A stretch of DNA of 51,120 nucleotides from an uncultured Clostridia bacterium (lineage in GTDB: Bacteria; Bacillota; Clostridia; Oscillospirales; Acutalibacteraceae), in the NCBI GenBank assembly GCA_937876205.1, contig CALEII010000038.1, positions 1-51,120 of the forward strand, given 5' to 3'. Shown here piece by piece: positions 41,251 through 50,578 of the stretch (position 1 is the first letter of the stretch; each line of letters opens with the position of its first letter). The notes beneath the pieces were generated by a model. That model searched no databases. It worked only from the letters and a program-made list of their open reading frames with translations, and was not told the DNA's origin. A program made the translations under genes and the position numbers.

Positions 41251-41781
41251 TCATTCTTCCACCGTAATGGTTACGGGGATGCTTGTTAAATACTTCTGAG
41301 TGAGGTTTGTTTTTACGCCTGTTGTGTAATTGATATCAATTGAAACTTCATATTCCGTTCTGCCCTCTTCATAGGGTACGGTGAATGCGATTTCCCACTC
41401 AAGAGGGAAGACCTTTCCGTCTTTTGCGGGGAGCATAACATTCTCAGGCAGCAGTGCATCGCCGTTGTTTTTGCCGGCAGTGTACATCACATAACCGAAG
41501 TCGGCACCGCTGAGGGTGATGCTGTTGAGCTTGCCGTAAAAGTCAGGCTCTGTTTTTTCTATTGAAACGGTGGCTCTGCACTCAAGCATACCGTTTTTGT
41601 CAGCCTGACGGAAGGTGAACTGAGTTGCAGAAACAGTGTAATTGATTCTGTTTAGTGTGTTGCTGACCTTTTCACCTGATGCCGATGAGTATTTATAGCC
41701 TGTAACGGCGGCACCCGTAATCATCATTATTCCCGCAATAATCAGGCACAGCCCGATTGTGAGCAATTTTTTTCTTTTCAT
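41251..41781 (-). CDS. Hypothetical exported or membrane-anchored protein
   Basis: A 176-residue protein with a basic start (MKRKKLL) and one hydrophobic helix (~6-28), so it is anchored or secreted; no lipobox cysteine is seen. The rest is beta-rich (INYTVSATQFTFRQAD; SITLSGADFGYVMY; TEYEVSIDINYTTG). I do not recognise a family. It lies 18 bases downstream of the RNase M5 gene and is probably the last gene of the comEC-holA-rnmV transcript. Confidence 0.65.
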   Translation of the reverse strand: MKRKKLLTIGLCLIIAGIMMITGAAVTGYKYSSASGEKVSNTLNRINYTVSATQFTFRQADKNGMLECRATVSIEKTEPDFYGKLNSITLSGADFGYVMYTAGKNNGDALLPENVMLPAKDGKVFPLEWEIAFTVPYEEGRTEYEVSIDINYTTGVKTNLTQKYLTSIPVTITVEE

Positions 41782-41799
41782 AATATCATCTCCGTTTTT

Positions 41800-42393
41800 T
41801 TAACCGTCAGAAAGCTCATTTACGGCTTTTTTGTAGTCATCGTATGTCATAAATGTGTTTATAAGCTTTAAAAGCTGACTGTTTGACATCTTAGAAGGCA
41901 ATGAGAGGCTTTTTAAGAGCTTTTGTTTTCTTTCTCTTGAATTATCACTGCCCGTCAGACCGTCCTCAAAAAGGTCTGTTACGGTCACCTGACGGCATTG
42001 TGTGTTTTCTGATTCAGTGTGAAATACACCTGCCTTGCTGAGTGCCTGAGTGATGACATCTTCACTGAGCCCCTCAACACCGAGCTTGCCTTCCTTTGAG
42101 GGCTCGGTTTTGCGTTTTTCTTTACCGAATATATCGGGGATATATACATTTATCACTTCGCCGTCGGAAGAAATATTTCTTATAAAATTTCTTATTCTGA
42201 AGCCTGCCGAATCGCTGTCTGTCATAACGATTATACCTTTAGTTTTTGCAAGCTGTCTTATAAAGGCTCTTTTTTCTTTGTCTGAAAAAATTCTGAAGCC
42301 GTCTGTTTCGATTATGACTGCATCAATAAAGCCCGAGAGCCTGATTTTGTCGTATTTTCCTTCAACAATTACGGGTTTGTCAAGCTTAATCAT
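41800..42393 (-). CDS. rnmV: Ribonuclease M5 (TOPRIM protein)
   Basis: A 197-residue TOPRIM RNase that matures 5S rRNA. TOPRIM motifs are IVEGKYDK (9-16, Glu) and MTDSDSAGFRIRNFI (~57-71, DxD). A polar linker around GKEKRKTEPSKEGKLGVEG matches the family's H/K-rich loop. Its ATG overlaps the holA stop by four bases, an arrangement implying joint translation. The length is at the short-normal end of the family. Confidence 0.85.
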   Translation of the reverse strand: MIKLDKPVIVEGKYDKIRLSGFIDAVIIETDGFRIFSDKEKRAFIRQLAKTKGIIVMTDSDSAGFRIRNFIRNISSDGEVINVYIPDIFGKEKRKTEPSKEGKLGVEGLSEDVITQALSKAGVFHTESENTQCRQVTVTDLFEDGLTGSDNSRERKQKLLKSLSLPSKMSNSQLLKLINTFMTYDDYKKAVNELSDG

Positions 42394-43439
42394 CCTCTGC
42401 CACCTGCTATGTACAGAAGCCTTGCCACAAGCTCTTCAAGCACAACCTTGCTGTCAACGGAAAAGGACTTGATTCTGATATCTGCATCAGATACTGCACT
42501 GACAAGCTCTTTAATCTGAGTCAGAGACAGAGTGCGTGCACTTGTGAGTGCTTTGTCAAGACGGAATGATTTGCCCTTGTAGGATGCAAAGGCGTTGACA
42601 ATGTCACGGTTATTCAGACCATTTTCACGGGCAACACGTGCACGATAAATGTCAACATAGCCGAAAGCAAGTGTACCGATTATCAGCGTTGCTTCGGTTT
42701 TGTTTTTTATCAGCTCATTGAGTATTTCAAACGCTCTGTCATTTTTGCCCGAATTGATGGCTGTTGTCAGGTCAAAAACTGAGGCTTCAACTGATTTTGT
42801 TGAGATTGTGTCAATCATTTCACGGGTGATTTCTTTGCCCTGAGAAAATGCGCACAGCTTGTCAAATTCATTCAGAAGTACTTTCATTTCATTGCCCACA
42901 ACAGATATGAAATACTCTGCCATATCCTTTGTGATTACAGTGTTTCTCTTTGATGCTGAGCGTACCAGCAGATCTGCAACCTGACTGTCACTTCTTTTTG
43001 ACAGACAGAACACCACACCGTTTTTGTCAAAGCTTTCTATGACTGTTTTCCACTTCTGATTCTGCTTTACGTCAACCTCTGTGTTGGCAAGCAGAAAGAT
43101 TGCAATTGTTGACTCAGGCAGGGTGGGGAAGTATTCATAATAGAGCTTCATTTCATCTGCAGAAAGTTTTGTGAACGGAAAATCCTTTATAAAAATGCAG
43201 ACCTTTTCGCTCATCATCGGTATTGACTCGGCTGCTTCGTAGAATGACTGAAAATCTATTGTTTCACTGTCAAAATAATAGTAGTCAAAGCTCATTCCCG
43301 AAGTATCTGCAACTGAGGAAGCAAGATTGTTCGCATAGAATGAGGCAAGATAACTCTCATCGCCATAGACAAGGTAAAGCGAAGAAAAACTGCCTGTTTT
43401 TATGTGTTTTTTTATTGATACTTCATCGTTTATCTGCAT
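42390..43439 (-). CDS. holA: DNA polymerase III delta subunit
   Basis: A 349-residue clamp-loader delta subunit. The opening SLYLVYGDESYLASFYAN (~19-36) is the degenerate P-loop of HolA; KLLNEFDKLCAFS and FDLTTAINSGKNDRAFEILNELI are middle signatures; the end is the domain III collar (LDKALTSARTLSLTQIKEL). It overlaps comEC by 17 bases and rnmV by four. Confidence 0.92.
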   Translation of the reverse strand: MQINDEVSIKKHIKTGSFSSLYLVYGDESYLASFYANNLASSVADTSGMSFDYYYFDSETIDFQSFYEAAESIPMMSEKVCIFIKDFPFTKLSADEMKLYYEYFPTLPESTIAIFLLANTEVDVKQNQKWKTVIESFDKNGVVFCLSKRSDSQVADLLVRSASKRNTVITKDMAEYFISVVGNEMKVLLNEFDKLCAFSQGKEITREMIDTISTKSVEASVFDLTTAINSGKNDRAFEILNELIKNKTEATLIIGTLAFGYVDIYRARVARENGLNNRDIVNAFASYKGKSFRLDKALTSARTLSLTQIKELVSAVSDADIRIKSFSVDSKVVLEELVARLLYIAGGRG

Positions 43440-45630
43440 AAATTCTTGCTCCTGAAAAAGATGTGTGTGAATACATTATATCTGAAAATTGCTGCGTTGA
43501 ATAAACTGTGTTATCCTGATAGCAGCGTGCTGAATCTGTTGATACTATCGTTGTCTCAAAGCTGAGTTCCCCGTCAGGGAGATTCTGTCTTGTCACAAGC
43601 AGATTGCCTTCTTGCCAGCTCTGAGGTACAGCAGAAAAGTCCGACACGGGGTTAAAAATGAATGTGCAGGTGAAATTGTCTGTTTCCAGCCTTGCACCGT
43701 GAAAATCATCATTATCAATATACACCAAATTTGTCTTTTCGTCAATGTTTATATTTGCAAAAGATGTGCGCACTGAGGAAAGAGGCAACAGTTCCTCGGA
43801 TTCTTTTTCAAAAGGACCGTCTGCGGCAATGATACTGCCGAAACTGTTGCTTTCAAGCAGTGTTTTCAGATATCGGGATTCTGTCCGGGTTGCTCTCGGC
43901 ACAAGCAGAAGGCCGAAATTGCCTGCTGACACGCTTCTGAGAGTATAATTGAAAATATGCTCAGAGTATCTGTTGCCGCCGCAGCCTATGATAATTCTGT
44001 TACCGTTGATATTGCAAACAGCTGCAGAACCGTTGCCGACAGAGGGCACACAGATGCTTACAGACTTTTTTTCTGCGGCAAAAACAGAAACGGAAACAGC
44101 AACAAAGCAGATAATGAGTGCAAATGCCGTCATACGAAGGGGCTTTTTTCTGTCGTGAAATATACACACGAGAATTACCGATAAAACAAGCAGGCAGAAG
44201 AGAAATAGCTGCATTGTGTCTGTTCTTGTATTCACTATGCAATAACGGAACTGACTGAGCTTTTCAGCCACGGACAGAACATATTTCATAATCAGACTGC
44301 AGAGTGTGAACGGAACTGATGAAACAGCAGGGCAGAAAGATGTTGCGATGCCCAGACTGCTCAGCGGAAGAATAAATTGTGAAACGGGAAGACACAGAAG
44401 GTTTGTCACGGGTGCAATAAATGAGTAAAAGCCGAAATTTACGGCACAGACGGGACAGGTGAATATCGTTGCGATAAACGAAAGCGCAGATGTTGTGTAA
44501 ACCGTGTGGCATATGCTGAAAAGTGCTTTAGGCTTTATTATCTTTCTGAGCTTCATAAAAGGCTCTGAGACGGGAGCTGCAAAGCTTATAATGCCCAGCG
44601 TTGCAAGAAATGACAGCTGCAGTGAGAGGCTTGATGCACTGAACGGTGACACCGTAAGAATCACGGAAAGCGCAATGAACAGTGAGTTCAGTGAGTCTGA
44701 TTTATGCTTTATAACCTTGCCGATGATGAAAATAATCATCATAATTCCCGAGCGCACAACAGAGGGCGTGAAGCCTGTCAGTGCCATAAAGAAAATGATA
44801 AAAAGCAGGGCAAATGTGTTGCCTGCAATTCTCAGTCTGCCTTTCAGCCGTTCTGAAAAGAAGAAAATCATCCCTGTCCAGAGTGAAAGATGAAGACCTG
44901 AAACTGCAAACAGATGCGATATGCCCGAATAGCTGAAAATCAGCTGAGTTTCTTGTTGTAAATTTGTTTTGTCACCCGTGAGCATCGCATTTACAGCTCC
45001 GGCATATTCTGCAGCAAGATTTGCTGTGAGTGTTGATGAAATGAAACTCCTGAACGAATTGAGCAGATATCTTACGGAGTGCTTTTCACTGCCTGTTACA
45101 CTGAGAAGTGTGTCACATTCTGCCGAGAGAAAAATACAGTCCTCATCAGGGAAACAAAACATAGTAACATCAGAATCTGCCGCTATACCGTCTGCAGATA
45201 AAACAACTATATCGTCAATCACAGCTGTTTTCAACGCATCGCCCGAAACACTGATTTTGTGATGTGTTTTCTCATTGTTGCCCGTCTGCAGGTTGTCAAG
45301 AGTTACATAACATTTGTCATATCGTGTGTATGTGTCAATGACTCTGCCGGAGATGATGACCGGCTTGTTATCGGCAAGAGAAACAGCCGGCAGATAGTCA
45401 TAATAAATTCTGAATGTGTATGAGCACACAGAGAGTGTAAGTGCCAGAAAAATAAGAAAAATCGGTCTCAGACATTTAAATCTGACACCGATAATCATAA
45501 ATATACCTGCCAACGCCGTGACAAACAACGACAGAAAAGGTAAAAACTCAACGGCAACGCCTGTCAGAAGATAAACCGAAAAGAACATAACGGTTCCGAT
45601 TATCACAAACGGCCTTGCCATTGAATTCAT
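43423..45630 (-). CDS. comEC: ComEC/Rec2 DNA-uptake channel with degenerate MBL tail
   Basis: A 735-residue polytopic protein. The N-terminus has two or three hydrophobic helices then the ComEC OB-like domain (VIISGRVIDTYTRYDKCYVTL); the competence core has the family LFAVSGLHLSLWTGMIFFFSERLK and ALTGFTPSVVRSGIMMIIF. The C-terminal metallo-beta-lactamase domain lacks the family's DVGQGD (here PSVGNGSAAV) and the SHxHxDH metal motif is absent, so it is probably inactive as a nuclease. The channel half looks intact. Confidence 0.88.
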   Translation of the reverse strand: MNSMARPFVIIGTVMFFSVYLLTGVAVEFLPFLSLFVTALAGIFMIIGVRFKCLRPIFLIFLALTLSVCSYTFRIYYDYLPAVSLADNKPVIISGRVIDTYTRYDKCYVTLDNLQTGNNEKTHHKISVSGDALKTAVIDDIVVLSADGIAADSDVTMFCFPDEDCIFLSAECDTLLSVTGSEKHSVRYLLNSFRSFISSTLTANLAAEYAGAVNAMLTGDKTNLQQETQLIFSYSGISHLFAVSGLHLSLWTGMIFFFSERLKGRLRIAGNTFALLFIIFFMALTGFTPSVVRSGIMMIIFIIGKVIKHKSDSLNSLFIALSVILTVSPFSASSLSLQLSFLATLGIISFAAPVSEPFMKLRKIIKPKALFSICHTVYTTSALSFIATIFTCPVCAVNFGFYSFIAPVTNLLCLPVSQFILPLSSLGIATSFCPAVSSVPFTLCSLIMKYVLSVAEKLSQFRYCIVNTRTDTMQLFLFCLLVLSVILVCIFHDRKKPLRMTAFALIICFVAVSVSVFAAEKKSVSICVPSVGNGSAAVCNINGNRIIIGCGGNRYSEHIFNYTLRSVSAGNFGLLLVPRATRTESRYLKTLLESNSFGSIIAADGPFEKESEELLPLSSVRTSFANINIDEKTNLVYIDNDDFHGARLETDNFTCTFIFNPVSDFSAVPQSWQEGNLLVTRQNLPDGELSFETTIVSTDSARCYQDNTVYSTQQFSDIMYSHTSFSGARIYADKR

Positions 45631-45723
45631 TCCTTTCTGTTAATAATAATTTGGCACCGTCAGGTGTTCCGAAACTTTTGCCGTAGACAAAAATATCACA
45701 TTTGCGAAGCAAATATATCACAA

Positions 45724-45754
45724 CAATGATTTATCGTTATGCGATAAGTTATTG
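45724..45754. repeat. Solo terminal hairpin of the dispersed repeat
   Basis: CAATGATTTATCG (45724-45736) and CGATAAGTTATTG (45742-45754) pair with one mismatch and resemble the end hairpin of the dispersed repeat, without a body. It lies two bases from the HIT gene's stop codon and may act as its 3' end. Confidence 0.5.
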
Positions 45755-45755
45755 T

Positions 45756-46106
45756 TTATCCCGGAGGCCATGTGAAGTCTCTGCCTGAGAGCAGATGGAA
45801 GTGAAGATGCTTCACTGTCTGACCTGCACTGTCGCCGCAGTTTGTGACAACTCTGAAGCCCTCTGAGAGTCCCTTTTCTTCTGCAATCTTTGCGGCAACC
45901 TCAAAAATGTGAGCCACAAGATGACTGTTGTCTGCATTGATGTCTGCTGCAGAAGTGATGTGTTCCTTGGGGATAATGAGTATATGCACCGGAGAAGCGG
46001 GAGCTATATCGTTGAATGCATATACCATATCATCTTCGTATACTTTTGATGAGGGGATTTCACCCCTGATTATTTTACAAAAAAGACAATCATTCATTTT
46101 TGTCAC
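45756..46106 (-). CDS. HIT-family nucleotide hydrolase (HINT-like)
   Basis: A 116-residue HIT protein. The catalytic triad motif is KHLHFHLLSG (~97-106, H-x-H-x-H). CLFCKII and GEIPSSKVYEDD at the start are the HINT signature. It hydrolyses AMP-linked amides or similar nucleotides. It lies three bases after the alaS stop, so they are co-transcribed; HINT enzymes clear aminoacyl-adenylates, so pairing with an aminoacyl-tRNA synthetase is reasonable. Confidence 0.92.
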   Translation of the reverse strand: MTKMNDCLFCKIIRGEIPSSKVYEDDMVYAFNDIAPASPVHILIIPKEHITSAADINADNSHLVAHIFEVAAKIAEEKGLSEGFRVVTNCGDSAGQTVKHLHFHLLSGRDFTWPPG

Positions 46107-46109
46107 CTC

Positions 46110-48755
46110 TTATTTAAGGAAAGAAGATGCGATTTCTGCCGACTTTTCAACGGCTTCTGATACTTTTGTGATATCCTTGCCGCCTGCCATAGCGCTGTCG
46201 GGCTTGCCGCCACCTGAACCGCCTGCAATCTTTGCAATTTCTCTTACGATATTGCCTGCGTGAGCACCCTTTGCGATAGCGCCCTTGCCGCACATACAAC
46301 CGAATGAGACAGTACCTTTTTCTTTAACAACCGAAGCTGCAATCATAATGATATTGTCGCCGAAATCCTTTGCAGAGTCGAGCATTGCTCTTACCTTTTC
46401 TGCACCGCCTTCACCGATATCGGCAGAGATAATCTTGATGCCGTTCATTTCAACAGCATTGTCAAGCAGTGATGCTGACTGAGCCTTTGCCATTTCTGCC
46501 TTGAGAGCTTCGATTTCCTTTTCTTTAGCCTTGAGTTCGGCTGCAACTGCTGCAGTCTTTGAAGCAAGCTGAGAAGCGTTACCGAGCTTGAGCGCATCTG
46601 CTGCAGAGTAGATAATTTCATTCTTTTCGTCAATATATTTAAGAACATTCTTGCCTGTAACAGCCTGAATTCTTCTTACACCTGCTGCAACTGAAGATTC
46701 TGAAACAATCTTGAAAAGACCGAGCTTGCCTGTGTTATCAGCGTGTGTACCGCCGCAAAGCTCTGTTGAGAAGTCGCCTGCCTTGACAACTCTTACAACA
46801 TCGCCGTATTTTTCTCCGAAGAGAGCCATTGCCCCCATAGCCTTTGCTTCGTCAATGGGCATTTCACGGTTCATAACTTCATTTGCTTCAAGAATAACAT
46901 CGTTAACGAGGTCTTCAACCTTTTTAAGCTCTTCGCTTGTCATACCTGTGAAGTGTGTGAAGTCGAAACGGACTTCGTTAGCGTCAACGAGCTGACCTGC
47001 CTGCTCAACGTGAGTACCGAGCACCTCTCTGAGAGCAGCCTGAAGAAGATGAGCTGCAGTATGATTTCTCATAATTGCTTTTCTTGCTTCTTCGTTATAA
47101 ACGGAAACAGCCTTGTCGCCGACCTTTACGCTGTCACCTGAAAGTGTACCGTGATGAAGCCAGATGCCGTCGGGATCCTTTGTTGTGTTTGTGACTTCAA
47201 AAGTGCTCTCGCCGATTGTGATAACACCTGTGTCACCCACCTGACCGCCGCTTTCTGCATAGAAAGAAGTCTTGTCAAGCACGATAACAGCGTCGTCACC
47301 GTCATTGATGAAATCTTTTCTCTCACCGTCTGCAACGAGTGCAAGAACTGTTGCTTCTGTATTGTTTTCTGTATAACCTGTGAACTCAGTCTTTGCAACA
47401 TCCTTGAATGAAACGCCGTTGTTTCTCCAGTCTGTGTCAGCAGCATTTCTCTTGGCACTCTTTGCCTTGAGTCTTGCTTCTTCAACAAGTGCTCTGAACT
47501 TTTCTTCGTCAACAGTCATATTTTTTTCTTCCGCAATTTCCTTTGTGAGGTCAATGGGGAAGCCGTATGTGTCCTGAAGCTTGAATGCATCTTCGCCTGA
47601 AATCATACCGTCCTTAGCATTCTCCATCATTTCGTTAAGGAGAACAAGACCTGAGTCTATTGTTTTATAGAAGCTTTCTTCTTCCATTGCAATAACCTTT
47701 TTGATGTAGTCCTGCTTTTCAACAAGATTGGGGTATGCTGATGCATTTTCTGCAATAACTGTATCACAGACTTCAGCAAGGAAAGGTCTGTCGATACCTA
47801 TAAGTCTGCCGTGTCTTGCTGCACGGCGGAGAAGACGTCTGAGAACATAGCCTCTGCCGCTGTTTGAGGGAAGAACGCCGTCACCTACCATAAAGGTTGT
47901 GCTTCTGATGTGGTCTGTGATAACACGAAGTGAAATATCCTTCTTTGCATCATCGTGATAGTTGATGCCTGCAATAGAGATGATGTGCTTCATAATGTTC
48001 TGCACAGTGTCAACCTCGAAAAGGTTCTCAACATCCTGCATAACACAGGCAAGTCTTTCAAGGCCCATACCTGTGTCGATGTTGGGATTTGCAAGACGTG
48101 TATAGTTGTTTTTGCCGTCATTTTCAAACTGAGTGAAAACAAGATTCCATACTTCAATGAATCTGTCACATTCGCAGCCTACCTTACAGTCAGGGCTGCC
48201 GCAGCCCTTATCGGGGCCTCTGTCAAAGTAGATTTCCGAGCAAGGACCGCAGGGCCCTGCGCCGTGCTCCCAGAAGTTGTCCTCTTTACCGAAACGGACC
48301 ATATGTGAGGGGTCAACGCCAACTTCCTTTGTCCAGATGTCAAATGCTTCGTCGTCTTCAAGATAAACGCTGACATAAAGAAGCTCTTCGGGGATTTCAA
48401 GAACCTTTGTGAAGAATTCCCAAGCCCATGCGGTAGCTTCGTGCTTGAAGTAATCACCGAATGAGAAGTTGCCGAGCATCTCAAAATATGTGCCGTGACG
48501 AGCTGTTTTGCCGACGTTCTCGATATCTGGTGTACGAATACACTTCTGGCAGGTTGTAACTCTTTTTCTGGGGGGAGTTACTTCGCCTGTGAAATACTTT
48601 TTCATAGGTGTCATACCTGCATTGATAAGCAGAATACTCTTGTCACCCTGAGGAACAAGTGAGAAACTGGGGAGTCTCAGATGATCCTTTGATTCAAAAA
48701 ATGCCAAATACTTTTCTCTTAATTCGTTAAGACCTGTCCATTTCATTGGAATCAA
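46110..48755 (-). CDS. alaS: Alanyl-tRNA synthetase
   Basis: An 881-residue class II synthetase. The aminoacylation domain has FFESKDHLRLPSFSLVP (motif 1 region) and GAGPCGPCSEIYFD; the editing domain has NHTAAHLLQAALREVLG (H-x3-H) and CGGTHADNTG; the tail is the C-Ala domain with a coiled coil (AAVAAELKAKEKEIEALKAEMAKA). It starts after AGGAGGTTG and is preceded by a T-box, so it is induced when tRNA-Ala is uncharged. The length is normal. Confidence 0.98.
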   Translation of the reverse strand: MIPMKWTGLNELREKYLAFFESKDHLRLPSFSLVPQGDKSILLINAGMTPMKKYFTGEVTPPRKRVTTCQKCIRTPDIENVGKTARHGTYFEMLGNFSFGDYFKHEATAWAWEFFTKVLEIPEELLYVSVYLEDDEAFDIWTKEVGVDPSHMVRFGKEDNFWEHGAGPCGPCSEIYFDRGPDKGCGSPDCKVGCECDRFIEVWNLVFTQFENDGKNNYTRLANPNIDTGMGLERLACVMQDVENLFEVDTVQNIMKHIISIAGINYHDDAKKDISLRVITDHIRSTTFMVGDGVLPSNSGRGYVLRRLLRRAARHGRLIGIDRPFLAEVCDTVIAENASAYPNLVEKQDYIKKVIAMEEESFYKTIDSGLVLLNEMMENAKDGMISGEDAFKLQDTYGFPIDLTKEIAEEKNMTVDEEKFRALVEEARLKAKSAKRNAADTDWRNNGVSFKDVAKTEFTGYTENNTEATVLALVADGERKDFINDGDDAVIVLDKTSFYAESGGQVGDTGVITIGESTFEVTNTTKDPDGIWLHHGTLSGDSVKVGDKAVSVYNEEARKAIMRNHTAAHLLQAALREVLGTHVEQAGQLVDANEVRFDFTHFTGMTSEELKKVEDLVNDVILEANEVMNREMPIDEAKAMGAMALFGEKYGDVVRVVKAGDFSTELCGGTHADNTGKLGLFKIVSESSVAAGVRRIQAVTGKNVLKYIDEKNEIIYSAADALKLGNASQLASKTAAVAAELKAKEKEIEALKAEMAKAQSASLLDNAVEMNGIKIISADIGEGGAEKVRAMLDSAKDFGDNIIMIAASVVKEKGTVSFGCMCGKGAIAKGAHAGNIVREIAKIAGGSGGGKPDSAMAGGKDITKVSEAVEKSAEIASSFLK

Positions 48756-48770
48756 CCTCCTGAAAATTAA

Positions 48771-48990
48771 AAAAATGCCCTATGACAAATCAGGGTGAGA
48801 GAACTCCCACGGTACCACCTGAATTGTGCATAACGCACCACTCGATTCTGTTTAACGCACAGCATACGGACCGTTCATCACAGTCTTGCTCCGAGCCGGC
48901 ACATCATCATTCCGTTACAGCCTCACACCCAACGGCTGCTCTCTGAAAACTTTCTGATGAATTCTGCTCTTCACAGCAATTCTATATTAA
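48771..48990 (-). promoter_or_regulatory. T-box leader of alaS
   Basis: Read on the minus strand, the T-box core AGGTGGTACCGTGGG lies at 48820-48806 and is followed by a terminator (CCCT...AGGG at 48795-48778, then TTTTTTT) just before alaS. The upstream ~150 bases are highly structured, as expected for stem I with its specifier loop. Uncharged tRNA (here tRNA-Ala) would open the terminator. I did not assign the specifier codon. Confidence 0.88.
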
Positions 48991-48997
48991 CGCTGAT

Positions 48998-49026
48998 ATT
49001 ATATTATTTTTTTTCTTTTATGTCAA
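48998..49026 (-). promoter_or_regulatory. Promoter of the alaS T-box transcript
   Basis: On the minus strand TTGACA at 49026-49021, exactly 17 bases, and TATAAT at 49003-48998. Both boxes are perfect. It lies ten bases from the terminal repeat of the MITE-like element. Confidence 0.85.
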
Positions 49027-49035
49027 GAGATAAAT

Positions 49036-49434
49036 AAAAAAATGTCGAGGGGGTTAGCGTGATACTCTTAACGGAGTATCGCGCAACTCTATTCGCCTGA
49101 CGGCGAGTTATATTGCTTCGCAGTGATATTATGCTACGCATAGTGATATTGTCCTTCGGACAGTTTATGGCGAATAGAATATCACGAAACCGATAGGTTT
49201 CATATCACTTTCGCAAAGCGAAAATATCACGCTGACTTTAGTCAGCATATCACTTATCAGACAAAAAGAAAGAAAGACTCGTTATGATACGAATCTTCTC
49301 TTTTCTGTTGCTAATGGGTTTGGGCTACTGCCCAAGTGCATTTGTACTTACAAATGCGATGCTGGTTCTTAGCTGAATTTAAAAGAATTCTATTTTCTCC
49401 GATAAGAACAACGCACTTTCCTCGACATTTTTTT
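49036..49434. mobile_element. MITE-like element, 399 bp, perfect 15-bp terminal inverted repeats
   Basis: The ends AAAAAAATGTCGAGG (49036-49050) and CCTCGACATTTTTTT (49420-49434) are perfect inverted repeats. No coding frame is present. The interior is a chain of small hairpins: GTGATATT copies on the left alternate with stems (for example GCTTCGC; CCTTCGG), ATATCAC copies follow on the right (for example CGATAGG; TTTCGCAAAGCGAAA; GCTGAC...GTCAGC), and CTATTCGCC pairs with GGCGAATAG. Later stems are TTGGGC/GCCCAA and GCATTTGT/ACAAATGC. It begins ten bases upstream of the alaS -35 box and ends one base from the stop of the dockerin-fusion gene. Confidence 0.7.
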
Positions 49435-49435
49435 G

Positions 49436-50578
49436 TTATCCGATGCAATTTCTGCACGGTGTATAGCCGTTTTTCTTTGCTTGTGCAAGAGACAGTGCGA
49501 AGATTTCATCATCACCGTAAAGGAGCACTGCACATTCAAGGTCGTGATATTCATTTGTGCTCTTTGTTATAACAACTGCGTCGTCATCATTGGGCTGTAC
49601 CTTTGTGGTTGTGACAGGGTAGGGCGTGGTAGTGATGACAGGCTTTCTTGTTGTTGTTTCGGGCTGTGTTGCCTGAGTCTGAGAGACTGTTTCTGAAGGT
49701 TTTTCGGTTGTTGTGACAGGAGCTGTAGTGCTTTTTTCAGGTGATTCCTCTGTTGTGACGATTATCTCAACATTGATGGGAAGTGTTGTCTCCTGTGTTG
49801 TTGTTTCTGTGACGGAGTCTTGCTGTTCCTGCGTTGTTGCTTCGTTCACATTGTCGTTTGCAGGCTCAGAGGGGATTATTTCAGTCTCTGATTTGCTTTC
49901 GGGCTCTGATTCTTCTTCAAAAACATCAAGCTTTGCCGCAACTCTGAGAATAAGTCTTGCATCCATTGCGTTGAGCTTACCGTCTTCGTTCACATCGGCA
50001 GCTCTGAACTGTTCGGCAGAAGGCACATCTATTTTTGCCGCAAATCGCAGTGCAGCACGGGCATCAGATGCTGTGATTCTCTTATCTCTGATGACATCAC
50101 CCTTCATAAAATCGGGATTGACCTTATCGGAATATCCGATGGCATCCTGCTTGATCTGCTTTTTGTCAGCAACGTAAAGCAGATCCTTTTTTTCTTTTCT
50201 AAAAAGGTTAGCTATATTTCTTGCGAAATTTTTTCTTTTAGCGATATTTGCTTTTTTGCACCCGATGTATACAGGTGCAAGGGTAATGTTTTCAAGGACT
50301 GTTTTGTTATTGAAAAGATTGAATTGCTGAAATACCATACCGATCTTTTCGCGGTGGAGATTGATATCCACGCTCATGTCGGCAATATCAACGCCCTCAA
50401 AAATTATTTTTCCGCCATCGGGGTCTTCCATACAGTTGAGACAACGCAGAAACGTACTTTTTCCGCTTCCCGAAGGGCCGATAACAACGACTTTTTCGCC
50501 ATCGTGAATAGTTTCGCTTATGCCATTGAGAACAACGTTATCTCCATAAACCTTTTTAAGATCAACGATTTCTATCAC
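49436..50578 (-). CDS. GlnQ N-terminus fused to dockerin repeats, T/E-rich linker and CxxC tail
   Basis: A 380-residue chimeric frame. Residues 1-~145 are the N-terminus of a polar amino-acid ABC ATPase (GlnQ): Walker A GPSGSGKS (34-41) and Q-loop MVFQQF (81-86), but no LSGGQ signature and no Walker B. Residues ~158-218 are two dockerin-like repeats (DKRITASDARAALRFAAKID; DVNEDGKLNAMDARLILRVAAKLD). Residues ~220-335 are a Thr/Glu/Pro linker, and the tail has YHDLECAV and YTPCRNC. The tail half normally needs a signal peptide, which is missing. It cannot be a working ATPase. Start is GTG at 50578, inside the glnP end. A joining artefact is likely; see findings. Confidence 0.55.
   Translation of the reverse strand: MIEIVDLKKVYGDNVVLNGISETIHDGEKVVVIGPSGSGKSTFLRCLNCMEDPDGGKIIFEGVDIADMSVDINLHREKIGMVFQQFNLFNNKTVLENITLAPVYIGCKKANIAKRKNFARNIANLFRKEKKDLLYVADKKQIKQDAIGYSDKVNPDFMKGDVIRDKRITASDARAALRFAAKIDVPSAEQFRAADVNEDGKLNAMDARLILRVAAKLDVFEEESEPESKSETEIIPSEPANDNVNEATTQEQQDSVTETTTQETTLPINVEIIVTTEESPEKSTTAPVTTTEKPSETVSQTQATQPETTTRKPVITTTPYPVTTTKVQPNDDDAVVITKSTNEYHDLECAVLLYGDDEIFALSLAQAKKNGYTPCRNCIG

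Noticed and set aside
49036..49434. CRISPR array, because short words recur at intervals
   Set aside because: The recurring words are 7-8 bases, spacing is irregular, the stretches between them are hairpins and not unique spacers, and the pattern inverts halfway.
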